A stretch of DNA of 42,295 bases, from NCBI GenBank assembly GCA_030430625.1, contig JAUIKL010000010.1, forward strand, positions 1 to 42,295, given 5' to 3'. Position 1 is the stretch's first letter. Every line of letters begins with the position of its first letter. This DNA is from Gemmatimonadota bacterium. GTDB taxonomy: Bacteria > Gemmatimonadota > Gemmatimonadetes > Longimicrobiales > Gaopeijiaceae. Positions 25,546 to 33,747 of this stretch are shown here, one piece after another. Below the pieces are notes generated by a model that had not been told where the DNA came from, did not search any database, and saw only the letters and a program-made list of their open reading frames with translations. The translations under genes were made by a program, and so were the position numbers.

Positions 25546-26679
25546 ATGAGACGCGCTGGGGTGACTTCATTGCTGTTGGTGGCTGCCATGGCAGCCTGTG
25601 ACAACGACCTGATCGTGGTGGACGACCCAGGCCCGGGAGGCGCACCCGACGCGCCCCGCGCCGTGGCCGCCACCTACTACGCCGGGTCGGTCAGTGTGAC
25701 GTGGGAGTTGGGGCCAGCGTGGGACGGGGAGGTCTTTCGGATCTATTCCCGCCGCGTCACCGACTCGGATTGGTTCTTCACCGCCGAGGTGACGAGCTGC
25801 ATCGATTCGTTCTGCCTGTACGAGGACATCAACGTCGTCGGCGGGGAGACGTACGAGTATCTGGTCGCTGCGGTCAGTGCCGGTGGCGTGGAGACGGACG
25901 CCGCGACGATCCCGCAGATCTTCGTTCCCGTCTTCGATCCGCCGCCCGTCCCGGACGCTCCCTCGGTGGTGGCGTTGGACAACGCCAACTTCGTGACGTG
26001 GGGGGCGGGTTCTCGCGATGCCGACGACTTCTCCCACTACAAGATCTACCTGGAGGACGGGTCGGACTCGTTCCTCCTCGGTGAGACCGACTCGGAGGGC
26101 TTCCTCGACCTTCTGGCCGTGAACGGCGGGACGTACCGGTACTACGTGTCGGCTGTCGACGCCGACGGACACGAGAGCGGGGGCAGTGTGAGCGGGGAAG
26201 GCACGCCTCGTCCGGACTTCAGTGGCGAATACGTCTACGACTATTTCGACGCTGCGGCGAACTCCGGATTCCGCTTCGCCGAGGACGAGGGGACGCTCCC
26301 TGTCGTCGACGGCGACGATGCGGGACGTCACTTCCGCCTGGAGACGGACGTGGACGGGTGGTGGTTGGTCCCCGGGCCGGACGCCGCGATCTACCCGACG
26401 GGCTTCGCGACGACCGCACTCAAGTGTGGCGTGGCGTCGGACGCGGACTGTGTCGACGTGGCGGTGGCTCCGACGTCGGGGTACTCGACGACCGACGTGT
26501 CGATCACGACGCAGGAGAGCTATGTCCTCCGGGTCGTGGGTGACGACGGCCTGATCCACTACGGGGTCATCCGGGTCAGCCTCCTCGGCTTCGACCAGAA
26601 CGACGACGCGCTCATGATCTTCGACTGGGCGTACCAGCTTCAGGCGGGCAACCCCAACCTGGCGCCGCCGCCGGCGTGA
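25546..26679 (+). CDS. Lipoprotein with fibronectin type III-like domains
   Basis: A 377-residue lipoprotein; the lipobox is MAAC (Cys18). Two fibronectin type III-like domains lie at about 35-120 (DAPRAVAATYYAGSVSVTWE, ending YEYLVAAVSAGGVE) and 130-215 (PDAPSVVALDNANFVTWGAG, ending YYVSAVDADGHESGG). The C-terminal ~160 residues are beta-rich and unlike anything I know; Cys pairs in TSCIDSFC and LKCGVASDADC may form disulfides. GAGGAGGA precedes the ATG, a strong ribosome-binding site. It is followed by a terminator and probably transcribed alone. Cell-surface binding or adhesion is plausible but not shown. Confidence 0.8.
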   Translation: MRRAGVTSLLLVAAMAACDNDLIVVDDPGPGGAPDAPRAVAATYYAGSVSVTWELGPAWDGEVFRIYSRRVTDSDWFFTAEVTSCIDSFCLYEDINVVGGETYEYLVAAVSAGGVETDAATIPQIFVPVFDPPPVPDAPSVVALDNANFVTWGAGSRDADDFSHYKIYLEDGSDSFLLGETDSEGFLDLLAVNGGTYRYYVSAVDADGHESGGSVSGEGTPRPDFSGEYVYDYFDAAANSGFRFAEDEGTLPVVDGDDAGRHFRLETDVDGWWLVPGPDAAIYPTGFATTALKCGVASDADCVDVAVAPTSGYSTTDVSITTQESYVLRVVGDDGLIHYGVIRVSLLGFDQNDDALMIFDWAYQLQAGNPNLAPPPA

Positions 26680-26700
26680 GCGCCGCCTGATCGAGGGACC

Positions 26701-26738
26701 AGACGGGCCGGGCGACATCGCCCGGCCCGTCTTCGTTT
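26701..26738 (+). terminator. Rho-independent terminator after the fibronectin-like lipoprotein
   Basis: A perfect 14-bp GC-rich stem (26701-26714 with 26719-26732) and a 4-base loop are followed by TCGTTTC. It lies 22 bases past the stop codon and separates this gene from the formiminotransferase operon. Confidence 0.85.
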
Positions 26739-26753
26739 CGACTAGCTTGGAAG

Positions 26754-27689
26754 ATGCCTCGTGTTCTAGAAGCCGTCCCGAACCTGTCCGAAGGGCGGGA
26801 TGCCGCTGCGGTCTCGGCCCTCGTCGACGCCGTAGCCTCCTACCCGGTCGATGTCCTCGACTGGTCGTCCGACGGGGACCACCACCGGTCGGTGATCACG
26901 TACATCGGTGAGCCGGGGGACGTGGAGGATGCCTCGGTGGCGCTGGCACAACGCGCCATCGAGTCGATCGACCTCCGCACGCACCGCGGGGTCCACCCGA
27001 GGGTCGGAGCGCTCGACGTCCTGCCGTTCGTGCCGCTCCACGAGCTCGAGATGGCCGATGCCGTGGCCTCGGCCCACCGGGTGGGACGACGTCTTTCGCG
27101 GCTGGGGCTTCCCGTCTGGTACTACGGTGCCGCCGCAGACCCTCCGGGGCGTGGGCTGGCGGCGCTCAGGCGCGGTGGCTTCGAGGCCTTGCAGGCCGGG
27201 TGGCCGGAAGGGCGACGACCGGATGAGGACGGGGGCAGGGAGGGCGTGCACCCTACCGCCGGAATCGCGTGTGTGGGCGCCCGGCCGATACTTCTGGCCT
27301 GGAACGTCTTCGTATCCGGCTTGACGGTCGCGGACGCCCGCGACATCGCGGTAGCCATCCGTGAACGGGACGGCGGCTTCCCCGGGCTGCGGGCACTGGG
27401 CCTGCATCTTGCGGAGCAGGACCGGGTTCAGGTTTCGATGAATCTGGAGGACCCTTTCACCACCTCCCCCATGGCGGTGTTCGACGCGATCGAGGCCGAA
27501 GTCCACCACCTCGGAGGGCAGGTCGAGGAGACGGAAGTCATTGGTATGATGCCCGATACCCTTGTGCTTCCCGATTCCGCGGACAGATTAGGACTTCGTG
27601 ACCCGGGACCCGCCCGGGTGCTCTCCCATCGCCTCTCTGCCTACCTCGCCGGTCTCGGTAAGGCGCAGACCCCGGACACCGCCGAATGA
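26754..27689 (+). CDS. Glutamate formiminotransferase domain protein
   Basis: A 311-residue protein matching the N-terminal, formiminotransferase half of FtcD, which moves the formimino group from formiminoglutamate to tetrahydrofolate in histidine breakdown. It begins VLEAVPNLSEGRD and contains SDGDHHRSVITYIGEP, THRGVHPRVGALDVLPFVPL and VQVSMNLEDPFTTSP, all family hallmarks. There is no cyclodeaminase half and no other histidine-degradation gene nearby. No ribosome-binding site is visible; TAGCTT ends 5 bases before the ATG and might be a -10 element of a leaderless mRNA. The stop overlaps the next start (ATGA). Confidence 0.9.
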   Translation: MPRVLEAVPNLSEGRDAAAVSALVDAVASYPVDVLDWSSDGDHHRSVITYIGEPGDVEDASVALAQRAIESIDLRTHRGVHPRVGALDVLPFVPLHELEMADAVASAHRVGRRLSRLGLPVWYYGAAADPPGRGLAALRRGGFEALQAGWPEGRRPDEDGGREGVHPTAGIACVGARPILLAWNVFVSGLTVADARDIAVAIRERDGGFPGLRALGLHLAEQDRVQVSMNLEDPFTTSPMAVFDAIEAEVHHLGGQVEETEVIGMMPDTLVLPDSADRLGLRDPGPARVLSHRLSAYLAGLGKAQTPDTAE

Positions 27690-29833
27690 GCATCGAGTCG
27701 CTCAAGCAGCAAGCTCGTAAGCACGAGCAGAACGAGGAATGGCTGAAAGCCCTCGAGCAGTACGACAAGGCACTGGCCGAGTTGGCCAGAGAGGAGCAGG
27801 TGGACATCGGGCTCTACAACCGTGTGGGAGACCTCTACGTGCGCGTAGGGAAGGTCGACCCGGCGGTGGAGCACTACGAGAAGGCCGTGGAGTTGTATCG
27901 GGAGGCGTACCTCCCCAACAACGCCATCGCCGTCTGCAAGAAGATCATCCGAAACGTGCCCGACCGGCATCGCGCCTACCTGGTCATCGGCCAGATCCGC
28001 GCTGAGCAGGGCTTCATTCCGGACGCGCGGACGAACTTCCTTACCTATGCCGAGCGCATGCAGCAGGCGGGGGACCTGACCGAGTCCTTCCGTGCGTTGA
28101 TCGAGTTCTGCGATCTGGCACCGGACGACATCGGGGTCCGGATGACCGTCGCCGAGCAGATGGCGTCCCAAGGCATGGTCGACGAGGCCGTCGAGCAGCT
28201 GCTGACCGTGCGCCGTCACTACGAGACGCTGGGCGATCACCAGAAGGTCGAGGACCTCGCCACGCGCATCCTCCACCTGAAGCCGGATGCCGACCTGGCG
28301 GCCGGCGGGGCGGCCCCGACCTCGGTGTCGTCCGACGGCGAGATCATGGCCGACTTCGGCGAGATCGGAATCAGTGACGACGCCTTCTCGCTCGGCTCGG
28401 ACGAAGAGGTGTCGATCGGGCTCGAGGGAGCCGTGGAGGAAGCCGCGGCCGAGACCGGCGATGTCGGAACCGACTTCGGTGGCTTCGAGATCGAGGCGGG
28501 CGCGGGCGATGCCGAGTCGTCGGATTCCGACGATGCGACCGGTGACGACGACGCTTTCGAACTTCCGATGATGGACCTGGGAGACGACGACGCCGGGGAG
28601 GCCGAACCCCTTCCGACCTTCGGTGAAGACGTTCTGGCCGACGCCGACGATGCGTCCGCGGACGTGGGAGCTGTCGAGCTGCCCGGGATGGACTTCGACG
28701 TCGACACGTCGGCGTCGGACATGATGGAGTCCGCGTCCGACGCACTGGAGTCGGCTGCCGATTCCTTCGAGTCGACCCTCGAGTCGGCCGCCGACGACTT
28801 CGACTCGACGGCGGAGTCCGCTGCTGACGAGCTTCCGATGATGGATGTCGATCTGCCGGGCGACGAAGGCACGGCCGATCCGCTCCCTGGCTTCGATGAC
28901 GAACCGGTTTCGATCCCGACGATCGACTTCGGCGACGATGCCGACGGTGATGACGTGTCGGCCGAGACGGACGACGACACGCCGGCCATGGGACTCGAGG
29001 ATGCCTTCGACGCCATGGCGGGTGTGGTGGGCGACGCCGAGGACGAGGTGTCCTCTACGATCGAAGGTGCGGTCGAAGACGCGCAGGACGAGTTCTCCGA
29101 CATGGCCGAGGACGCGAGTGGGATCGTGTCCGACGCACTCCCGGGCCTGCCGGAGCCGACGTTCTCGACGCCACAGCCCGATAGGCCCGAGCCCGATGTG
29201 CCCGTTGCGACGCCGGAGCGCATCGTGGAAGCGACGCCCGAGCCGGCGCCCCCCGCACCGCCGGCCCCCGAACCGACCCCTCCGCCCGCGGCCGAATCGA
29301 AGCCAGCCGATGACGGTGGCTTCGTCGACCTCGGAGCGATGATCCTCGGTGACACGCAGGAGAAGTCGACGCGCTTCACGGTGGCGTACGAAGAGCCCAC
29401 CGGTGACGAGCAGGCCGACTTCGCGAAGATGCTCTCCCAGTTCAAGGACAAGGTGTCCGAGAACCTGGAGGCGAGCGACGTTCGCGCCCACTACGACCTG
29501 GGGACCGCGTACAAGGAGATGGGGCTTCTCGACGAGGCCATCGGATCCTTCCAGGCCGCGTTGCGCGCCTCGTCGGACCACTTGCCGACCTACGAGCTCA
29601 TGGGGCAGACCTTCATCGAGATGGGTCAGCCCGAGGCGGCCGTTCGCTCCCTGGAGAGGGCTCTTCAGGCGGCCAACACCGTCGATGACGAACTCGTCGG
29701 GATCTACTACTACCTCGGTCGGGCCTACGAGGAGTTGGGTAACAGCGGGTCGGCGGTCGAGTACTACGACCGGGTGTTCTCGCTCGACATCAACTTCGCC
29801 GACGTGACGGAGCGGCTGCGCGAGCTCCGCTAG
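27686..29833 (+). CDS. TPR protein with long acidic, motif-repeating linker
   Basis: A 715-residue cytosolic protein in three parts. Residues 1-190 are TPRs (KHEQNEEWLKALEQYDKALA, VGDLYVRVGKVDPAVEHYEK). Residues ~205-545 are a disordered, Asp/Glu/Ala/Ser-rich linker, ending in a Pro-rich stretch. Residues ~580-715 are three more TPRs (YDLGTAYKEMGLLDEAIGSF, LGRAYEELGNSGSAVEYYDR). The linker repeats a short motif, hydrophobic-Pro-x-hydrophobic-Asp: ELPMMDLG (292), EPLPTFGED, ELPGMDFD (331), ELPMMDVD (382), DPLPGFDD and IPTIDFGD. Helical Ala/Ser/Asp/Glu stretches lie between. No signal or membrane segment is seen. Function unknown; the plan suggests a scaffold. Confidence 0.85.
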   Translation: MSIESLKQQARKHEQNEEWLKALEQYDKALAELAREEQVDIGLYNRVGDLYVRVGKVDPAVEHYEKAVELYREAYLPNNAIAVCKKIIRNVPDRHRAYLVIGQIRAEQGFIPDARTNFLTYAERMQQAGDLTESFRALIEFCDLAPDDIGVRMTVAEQMASQGMVDEAVEQLLTVRRHYETLGDHQKVEDLATRILHLKPDADLAAGGAAPTSVSSDGEIMADFGEIGISDDAFSLGSDEEVSIGLEGAVEEAAAETGDVGTDFGGFEIEAGAGDAESSDSDDATGDDDAFELPMMDLGDDDAGEAEPLPTFGEDVLADADDASADVGAVELPGMDFDVDTSASDMMESASDALESAADSFESTLESAADDFDSTAESAADELPMMDVDLPGDEGTADPLPGFDDEPVSIPTIDFGDDADGDDVSAETDDDTPAMGLEDAFDAMAGVVGDAEDEVSSTIEGAVEDAQDEFSDMAEDASGIVSDALPGLPEPTFSTPQPDRPEPDVPVATPERIVEATPEPAPPAPPAPEPTPPPAAESKPADDGGFVDLGAMILGDTQEKSTRFTVAYEEPTGDEQADFAKMLSQFKDKVSENLEASDVRAHYDLGTAYKEMGLLDEAIGSFQAALRASSDHLPTYELMGQTFIEMGQPEAAVRSLERALQAANTVDDELVGIYYYLGRAYEELGNSGSAVEYYDRVFSLDINFADVTERLRELR

Positions 29834-29876
29834 CGGTGGTGACGACGATGGATGAGCTGCGGCCGGAGTCCGGCCG

Positions 29877-30872
29877 ATGACGCGTACGGTGCAGGGTGTT
29901 CCGCCCGAGCTCTCGGCGATCCAAGCTCCGGTTCGAGGTCTCCTCGAGGGAGTGAGCGACGAGATTCGACGGATCGTCGTCTCCGACTTCGACGACATCG
30001 AGGACGTCAACGAGCATCTCCTCTTCATGAGGGGCAAGCTCTTCCGTCCGACCCTGTTGCTGCTGTCGAGTGGGGTCGCCAAGCGCACGCACGAGGATTC
30101 GGTCACGCTCGCAGCCGCCATCGAACTCGTACACCTCGCGACCCTCGTGCACGACGACGCGGTCGACCATTCGGCGCTCCGACGGGGTCTGCCGACCGTG
30201 AACGCGCTCTGGACGCACCAGGTCGCGATCATCATGGGTGACTACCTCTACTCACGGGCCGTGTCCGAGCTGGCGAGGATCGGCAACCTCGACGCCCTGG
30301 GCGTGCTCGCGAACGCGGCCAACGAGATGTCCGTCGGGGAGATGCGCCAGCTGGCCTCGTACGACGCCCTGGACTTCACCGAGGAGGACTACGACCGCCT
30401 GATCGCGGCCAAGACCGCCTCGCTCATGTCCGCGGCTTGTGAGATGGGAGCGATCGCAGGGGCCCCCGAGCACCGCGAGGCGCTGGCCGCGTACGGGCAC
30501 AATCTCGGGATGGCCTTCCAGGTCGCGGACGACCTGCTCGACTACACGGGGACCGAGGCCGTCACCGGGAAACCGACGGGTCACGACCTACGGGAGCGGA
30601 AGGTGACGCTCCCCCTGGTCGACGCACTGAGTCGGGTGTCCGAGGCCGAGGATCGGGAGATCCGTGCCTTCTTCACCCGGGTCGACCCGACCGACGACGA
30701 GATCGCCCGAATCGTCGAGATCGTCGTATCGAAAGGCGGACTCGAGTACGCGGCTGCGGCCGCACAACGCTATGCGGAGAGGGCCGTGGAGGCTTTGGCG
30801 CCCCTCCCCGACAGTGACGCTACCCGCGCTCTGCGGGATGCCGTCCGTTACGCCGTGGACCGAAGGCGCTGA
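29877..30872 (+). CDS. Trans-polyprenyl diphosphate synthase
   Basis: A 331-residue all-helical prenyltransferase that extends isoprenoid diphosphates, probably to make the side chain of a respiratory quinone. The first aspartate-rich motif is DDAVD (93-97) in LVHDDAVDHS, the second DDLLD (218-222). GKLFRPTLLLL and the GKPTGHDLRERKVTLPLVDA region fit the long-chain (IspB/HepT-like) group. Chain length cannot be read from sequence. GGAG lies before the ATG. It sits between the TPR gene and a small membrane protein, probably in the same operon. Confidence 0.92.
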   Translation: MTRTVQGVPPELSAIQAPVRGLLEGVSDEIRRIVVSDFDDIEDVNEHLLFMRGKLFRPTLLLLSSGVAKRTHEDSVTLAAAIELVHLATLVHDDAVDHSALRRGLPTVNALWTHQVAIIMGDYLYSRAVSELARIGNLDALGVLANAANEMSVGEMRQLASYDALDFTEEDYDRLIAAKTASLMSAACEMGAIAGAPEHREALAAYGHNLGMAFQVADDLLDYTGTEAVTGKPTGHDLRERKVTLPLVDALSRVSEAEDREIRAFFTRVDPTDDEIARIVEIVVSKGGLEYAAAAAQRYAERAVEALAPLPDSDATRALRDAVRYAVDRRR

Positions 30873-30920
30873 TGACCCTGATCGAAGTGGGAGTGGGAAC
30901 TCGTGGACGGGAAGGGTCGT

Positions 30921-31199
30921 ATGTTGGTTGATACCGGCCGGCGTGGAACCGTCCGGTTGGCGTGGACGCTGGTTCTCGGACTGTTCCTGGGCGGTCTTCT
31001 CACGAAGCTCGTCGAGGGGTTCATTCCCGAGAGTGCACCGCGGGACTTCCTCCTCACCTCGATCGACGCGTCGATCGGGCCACTGTCGGTGGACCTCGTG
31101 GCTGTCGCTTTCGTGCTCGGACCGGTTACACTGACGTTGAACGTCCTGACGCTGGTCGGCGTCGCGATCGTTGCGATGATCGTACGGCAATGGATTTGA
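30921..31199 (+). CDS. Small membrane protein (DUF4321-like)
   Basis: A 92-residue protein from the ATG at 30921 (98 residues if the GTG at 30903 is used). It has two predicted membrane segments: residues ~13-30 (RLAWTLVLGLFLGGLLTKLV) and ~60-90 (VAVAFVLGPVTLTLNVLTLV with VGVAIVAMIV), separated by a short polar loop. Layout and the LNVLTLVGV sequence resemble the DUF4321 family, whose function is unknown. GGGAAGGG lies 4 bases before the chosen ATG. It precedes tatA by 35 bases. Confidence 0.7.
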   Translation: MLVDTGRRGTVRLAWTLVLGLFLGGLLTKLVEGFIPESAPRDFLLTSIDASIGPLSVDLVAVAFVLGPVTLTLNVLTLVGVAIVAMIVRQWI

Positions 31200-31234
31200 T
31201 CGAGAGCGCACACCGCTCCTGGAGGATTTGAAGC

Positions 31235-31507
31235 ATGGGACTCGGATCATTCGGCATGGGGGAGATGGTCTTCATCTTCCTCATCGTACTGCTGCTTTTC
31301 GGCGCCAAGCGCCTCCCGGAGATCGGCTCTTCGCTCGGGAAGGGGATCAGGGAGTTCAAGAGCTCCGTGCGAGAGATCGAGCATGAGCTCAAGGTGCCCA
31401 ACGACCGCCAGATTCACCGCACGAGTGCGCCGCCCGAGCCGGCCGGCTCCGCGGACGACGGTGAGCCCCGTAAGCTCAGCGACAGTGTCTCGACCGCCGA
31501 GAGCTGA
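31235..31507 (+). CDS. tatA: TatA/TatE twin-arginine translocase pore subunit
   Basis: A 90-residue TatA-family protein. It has a short N-terminal membrane helix (MVFIFLIVLLLFGAKRLPEI) with the conserved FGxxxLPE hinge, then an amphipathic helix (SSLGKGIREFKSSVREIEHE) and a polar tail. TatA oligomers form the Tat export pathway with TatC (21509-22351). GGAGG precedes the ATG. It is the last gene before a bidirectional terminator. Confidence 0.95.
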   Translation: MGLGSFGMGEMVFIFLIVLLLFGAKRLPEIGSSLGKGIREFKSSVREIEHELKVPNDRQIHRTSAPPEPAGSADDGEPRKLSDSVSTAES

Positions 31508-31561
31508 CGACCTGAGTCGGTAGTCGGCGCCCGACCGGCGCCGGCGCGAGAGGGAACGACG

Positions 31562-31600
31562 AAGGGCCGGGCACCGCATCGCGGTGCCCGGCCCTTTCGC
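31562..31600. terminator. Bidirectional terminator between tatA and the ppiD-like gene
   Basis: A perfect 15-bp stem (31562-31576 with 31582-31596) with a 5-base loop is followed by TTTC on the + strand. It stands between convergent genes and can end transcription of both. Confidence 0.85.
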
Positions 31601-31639
31601 CTTTCGTCGCCCGGGCTGTCGTACCCGTGCGGATCGCCG

Positions 31640-33472
31640 TCAGAAGCCCAGCGGCATCTGAGGCAGAGCGTCTTCGTCGGGCTCGACGAGGACCACGTCC
31701 CGTCGGTCGACGATGCGCGCCGAACTCCGGAGGGCTTCGATCCACTCCGACAGGCGGATCTGCTGGCGCTGCTGGACGGCCGCCTCACGCTGCTGAGACC
31801 GCTGAGCCAACCAGGCCGTGGAGTCGGCATCGGTGCGTGTCAGCACCTCGACGATGAAGGTGTTGGCCGGAGTCGAGACCGCCTCGCTGACCTCACCGGG
31901 TTCGATCCCGAAGGCCGCCCCCACCGCTGCATTCTGGCGACCCAGTCCGGGAACGAAGTCATTCCGTGTGAACGGCCCTGCGTTGCGAACCTCCAACTCC
32001 ATGTCTGCTGCCACATTCGCCAGCGCCTCTCCAGACCGGACCCGTGAGACGACATCCTGCGCCTCGACGCGGGCCCGCTCCATCTTCCTCTCCAGGAGGA
32101 GCGTGCTGCGGATCGCAGGGGTGGCGTCGGCCAGGGGAAGGATGCCCTCCGGCTCGGCGCTCACCAATTCGATCGAGTAGAAGGCCGTCGAGGTCTCGAA
32201 GACCGGGCTGACATCGCCCGGCGATGCGTCCTCGAACGCCCAGTCCGCACCCTCGGACACCTGGCCGGCGCCCGGAATGAACGGGAAGTTCTGAGCCAGG
32301 TCCATGGTCGTGGCGGTCAGTCCGGCCTGCGCCGCGGCCTGATCGAGCGGCATCGACTCACCGAGGTCCTCGAGCGAATCCGCGAGGTTCAGGAGCGCGA
32401 TCTCACTGTCGTCGGTCCGAACGACCGGGACGAGGATATGACGGGCCTGCGCACTGTCCGCTGCCCAACGGTCCTGAACTTCGAGGACGTGGTAGCCGAA
32501 AGACGTCTTCACCGGCCCGACGACCTCACCGATCGGAGCGGCGAATATGGCGGAGTCGAACGGGGGCGTCATCAGGTTCTTGGGGAAGACGCCGAGGTCT
32601 CCGCCGTTCGCCGCGGTGCTCTGGTCGGAGGACTCGAGCTGAGCGAGCGTCGCGAAGTCCTCGCCGTCGAGGATCCGCTGACGGATCTCGGCCGCCCGCT
32701 CTTCCGTGGCCACGGTGTCCGCGGCCGTCGGCGTCTTGTCCAGGACGACGACCTTGAGGCTGGCGCGCGCCGGGACTTCGAACTCTTCCTGGTTCGCGCG
32801 CCAGTACGCCTCGATGTCGGCGTCACTGACCGGGAAGTCGGCGTCGTCGTACCGCATGGCCGGATCCATCGGGACGTACTGGATCTCGACCTGCTCGACC
32901 TGGTCCCGGTACTGCTGCCAGAGCTCGGCGTCGGAGATGTAGATCCCCGACGACACCTGGCGCAGCAGCTTCCCACGCGGGATCACGTCCCGGTAGTACC
33001 CCTCGAGGATGAGCAGCTGCTCGGCAGGCAGGGAGTACAGGAAGGACTGGTAGCCGGTCAGATCCACACTTCCGTCCGCCTGCGTGAACTGGGGACGGAG
33101 GTAGTCCGGCGGGTTGAACTGGGCGGCGTCGCTGATCTCCTGGTCGGTGACCGTGATCCCGCGCCGCTCGAGTTCCTGGAGGATCAGGAGCTGCGTCACG
33201 ACCTCGTCGAACGCCGCGTCCTCGATCTCCGCGTTCTGCTGGGAAGAGATCATCTCTTCCTGCGACCGCTGGACCTGCTCGTAGATCTGTCGATACGCGG
33301 CCATGTACGACTCGTACATCACCGCATCTCCGTTCACGGAACCGATTTCGCCGATCCCACCGCCTGAGCGGCCGGAGGCGTCCATGCCCCACTCGAAGAC
33401 CATGAGCGCTACGAAGGCGATCGCTGCCAGCAGCATGATCGGCTTCGTAGCCTCTCGCATTTGACGCATCAT
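31640..33472 (-). CDS. PpiD-like membrane-anchored periplasmic folding factor
   Basis: A 610-residue protein resembling PpiD/SurA, chaperones for outer-membrane proteins in the periplasm. A single N-terminal anchor (PIMLLAAIAFVALMVFEW, about 11-29) is followed by a SurA_N-like helical domain (about 45-240, with NGDAVMYESYMAAYRQIYEQ). A parvulin PPIC domain follows at about 250-355, with DFATLAQLESSDQSTAANGG and GYHVLEVQDR. The C-terminal ~240 residues include a second degenerate PPIase-like part. Parvulin activity is not assured. The start at 33472 (MMRQMREATK) is set by the anchor and lies below the promoter at 33529-33557. Length is close to E. coli PpiD (623). Confidence 0.85.
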   Translation of the reverse strand: MMRQMREATKPIMLLAAIAFVALMVFEWGMDASGRSGGGIGEIGSVNGDAVMYESYMAAYRQIYEQVQRSQEEMISSQQNAEIEDAAFDEVVTQLLILQELERRGITVTDQEISDAAQFNPPDYLRPQFTQADGSVDLTGYQSFLYSLPAEQLLILEGYYRDVIPRGKLLRQVSSGIYISDAELWQQYRDQVEQVEIQYVPMDPAMRYDDADFPVSDADIEAYWRANQEEFEVPARASLKVVVLDKTPTAADTVATEERAAEIRQRILDGEDFATLAQLESSDQSTAANGGDLGVFPKNLMTPPFDSAIFAAPIGEVVGPVKTSFGYHVLEVQDRWAADSAQARHILVPVVRTDDSEIALLNLADSLEDLGESMPLDQAAAQAGLTATTMDLAQNFPFIPGAGQVSEGADWAFEDASPGDVSPVFETSTAFYSIELVSAEPEGILPLADATPAIRSTLLLERKMERARVEAQDVVSRVRSGEALANVAADMELEVRNAGPFTRNDFVPGLGRQNAAVGAAFGIEPGEVSEAVSTPANTFIVEVLTRTDADSTAWLAQRSQQREAAVQQRQQIRLSEWIEALRSSARIVDRRDVVLVEPDEDALPQMPLGF

Positions 33473-33528
33473 GGCATGTCGTCTCCCGCACGACGTCCCG
33501 TCGAAACACCGTAAAAACAAGGCCCGGA

Positions 33529-33557
33529 AGGATAACCGCTCCGCTTCGGGCTCTCAA
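33529..33557 (-). promoter_or_regulatory. Probable promoter of the ppiD-like gene
   Basis: On the minus strand TTGAGA (33557-33552) and TATCCT (33534-33529) are separated by 17 bases. Transcription would start near 33522, about 50 bases before the ATG. It shares the divergent intergenic region with the promoter at 33669-33698, leaving about 110 bases between the two -35 elements for a possible regulator. Confidence 0.6.
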
Positions 33558-33668
33558 CGGATCCCCCGACCCGACCCTGGACCGGACCTTCGTTACGCAC
33601 CCCGCGCCCGACAGTTCCCGGGCGCACCCCGTCGGCGTCGATCGCCCGGAGTCGCGCCGAGATTTTCG

Positions 33669-33698
33669 TTGACTTGTAATTTTTATGATCCGTATCTT
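33669..33698 (+). promoter_or_regulatory. Probable sigma-70-type promoter of the repeat-protein gene
   Basis: TTGACT (33669-33674) and TATCTT (33693-33698) are separated by 18 bases, like the LysM promoter. An ATG at 33685 lies inside the spacer, so it cannot be the start of the protein; the GTG at 33748 can. The region is AT-rich compared with the genes. Confidence 0.65.
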
Positions 33699-33747
33699 CC
33701 GGCGTTTGGCGGATTTACCCCCTCTGGCCCGAAACCGCGGAGTTCGC

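Noticed and set aside
33685-33687. ATG as start of the repeat protein.
   Set aside because: It sits between the -35 and -10 of the likely promoter. The GTG at 33748 has a ribosome-binding site and lies downstream.
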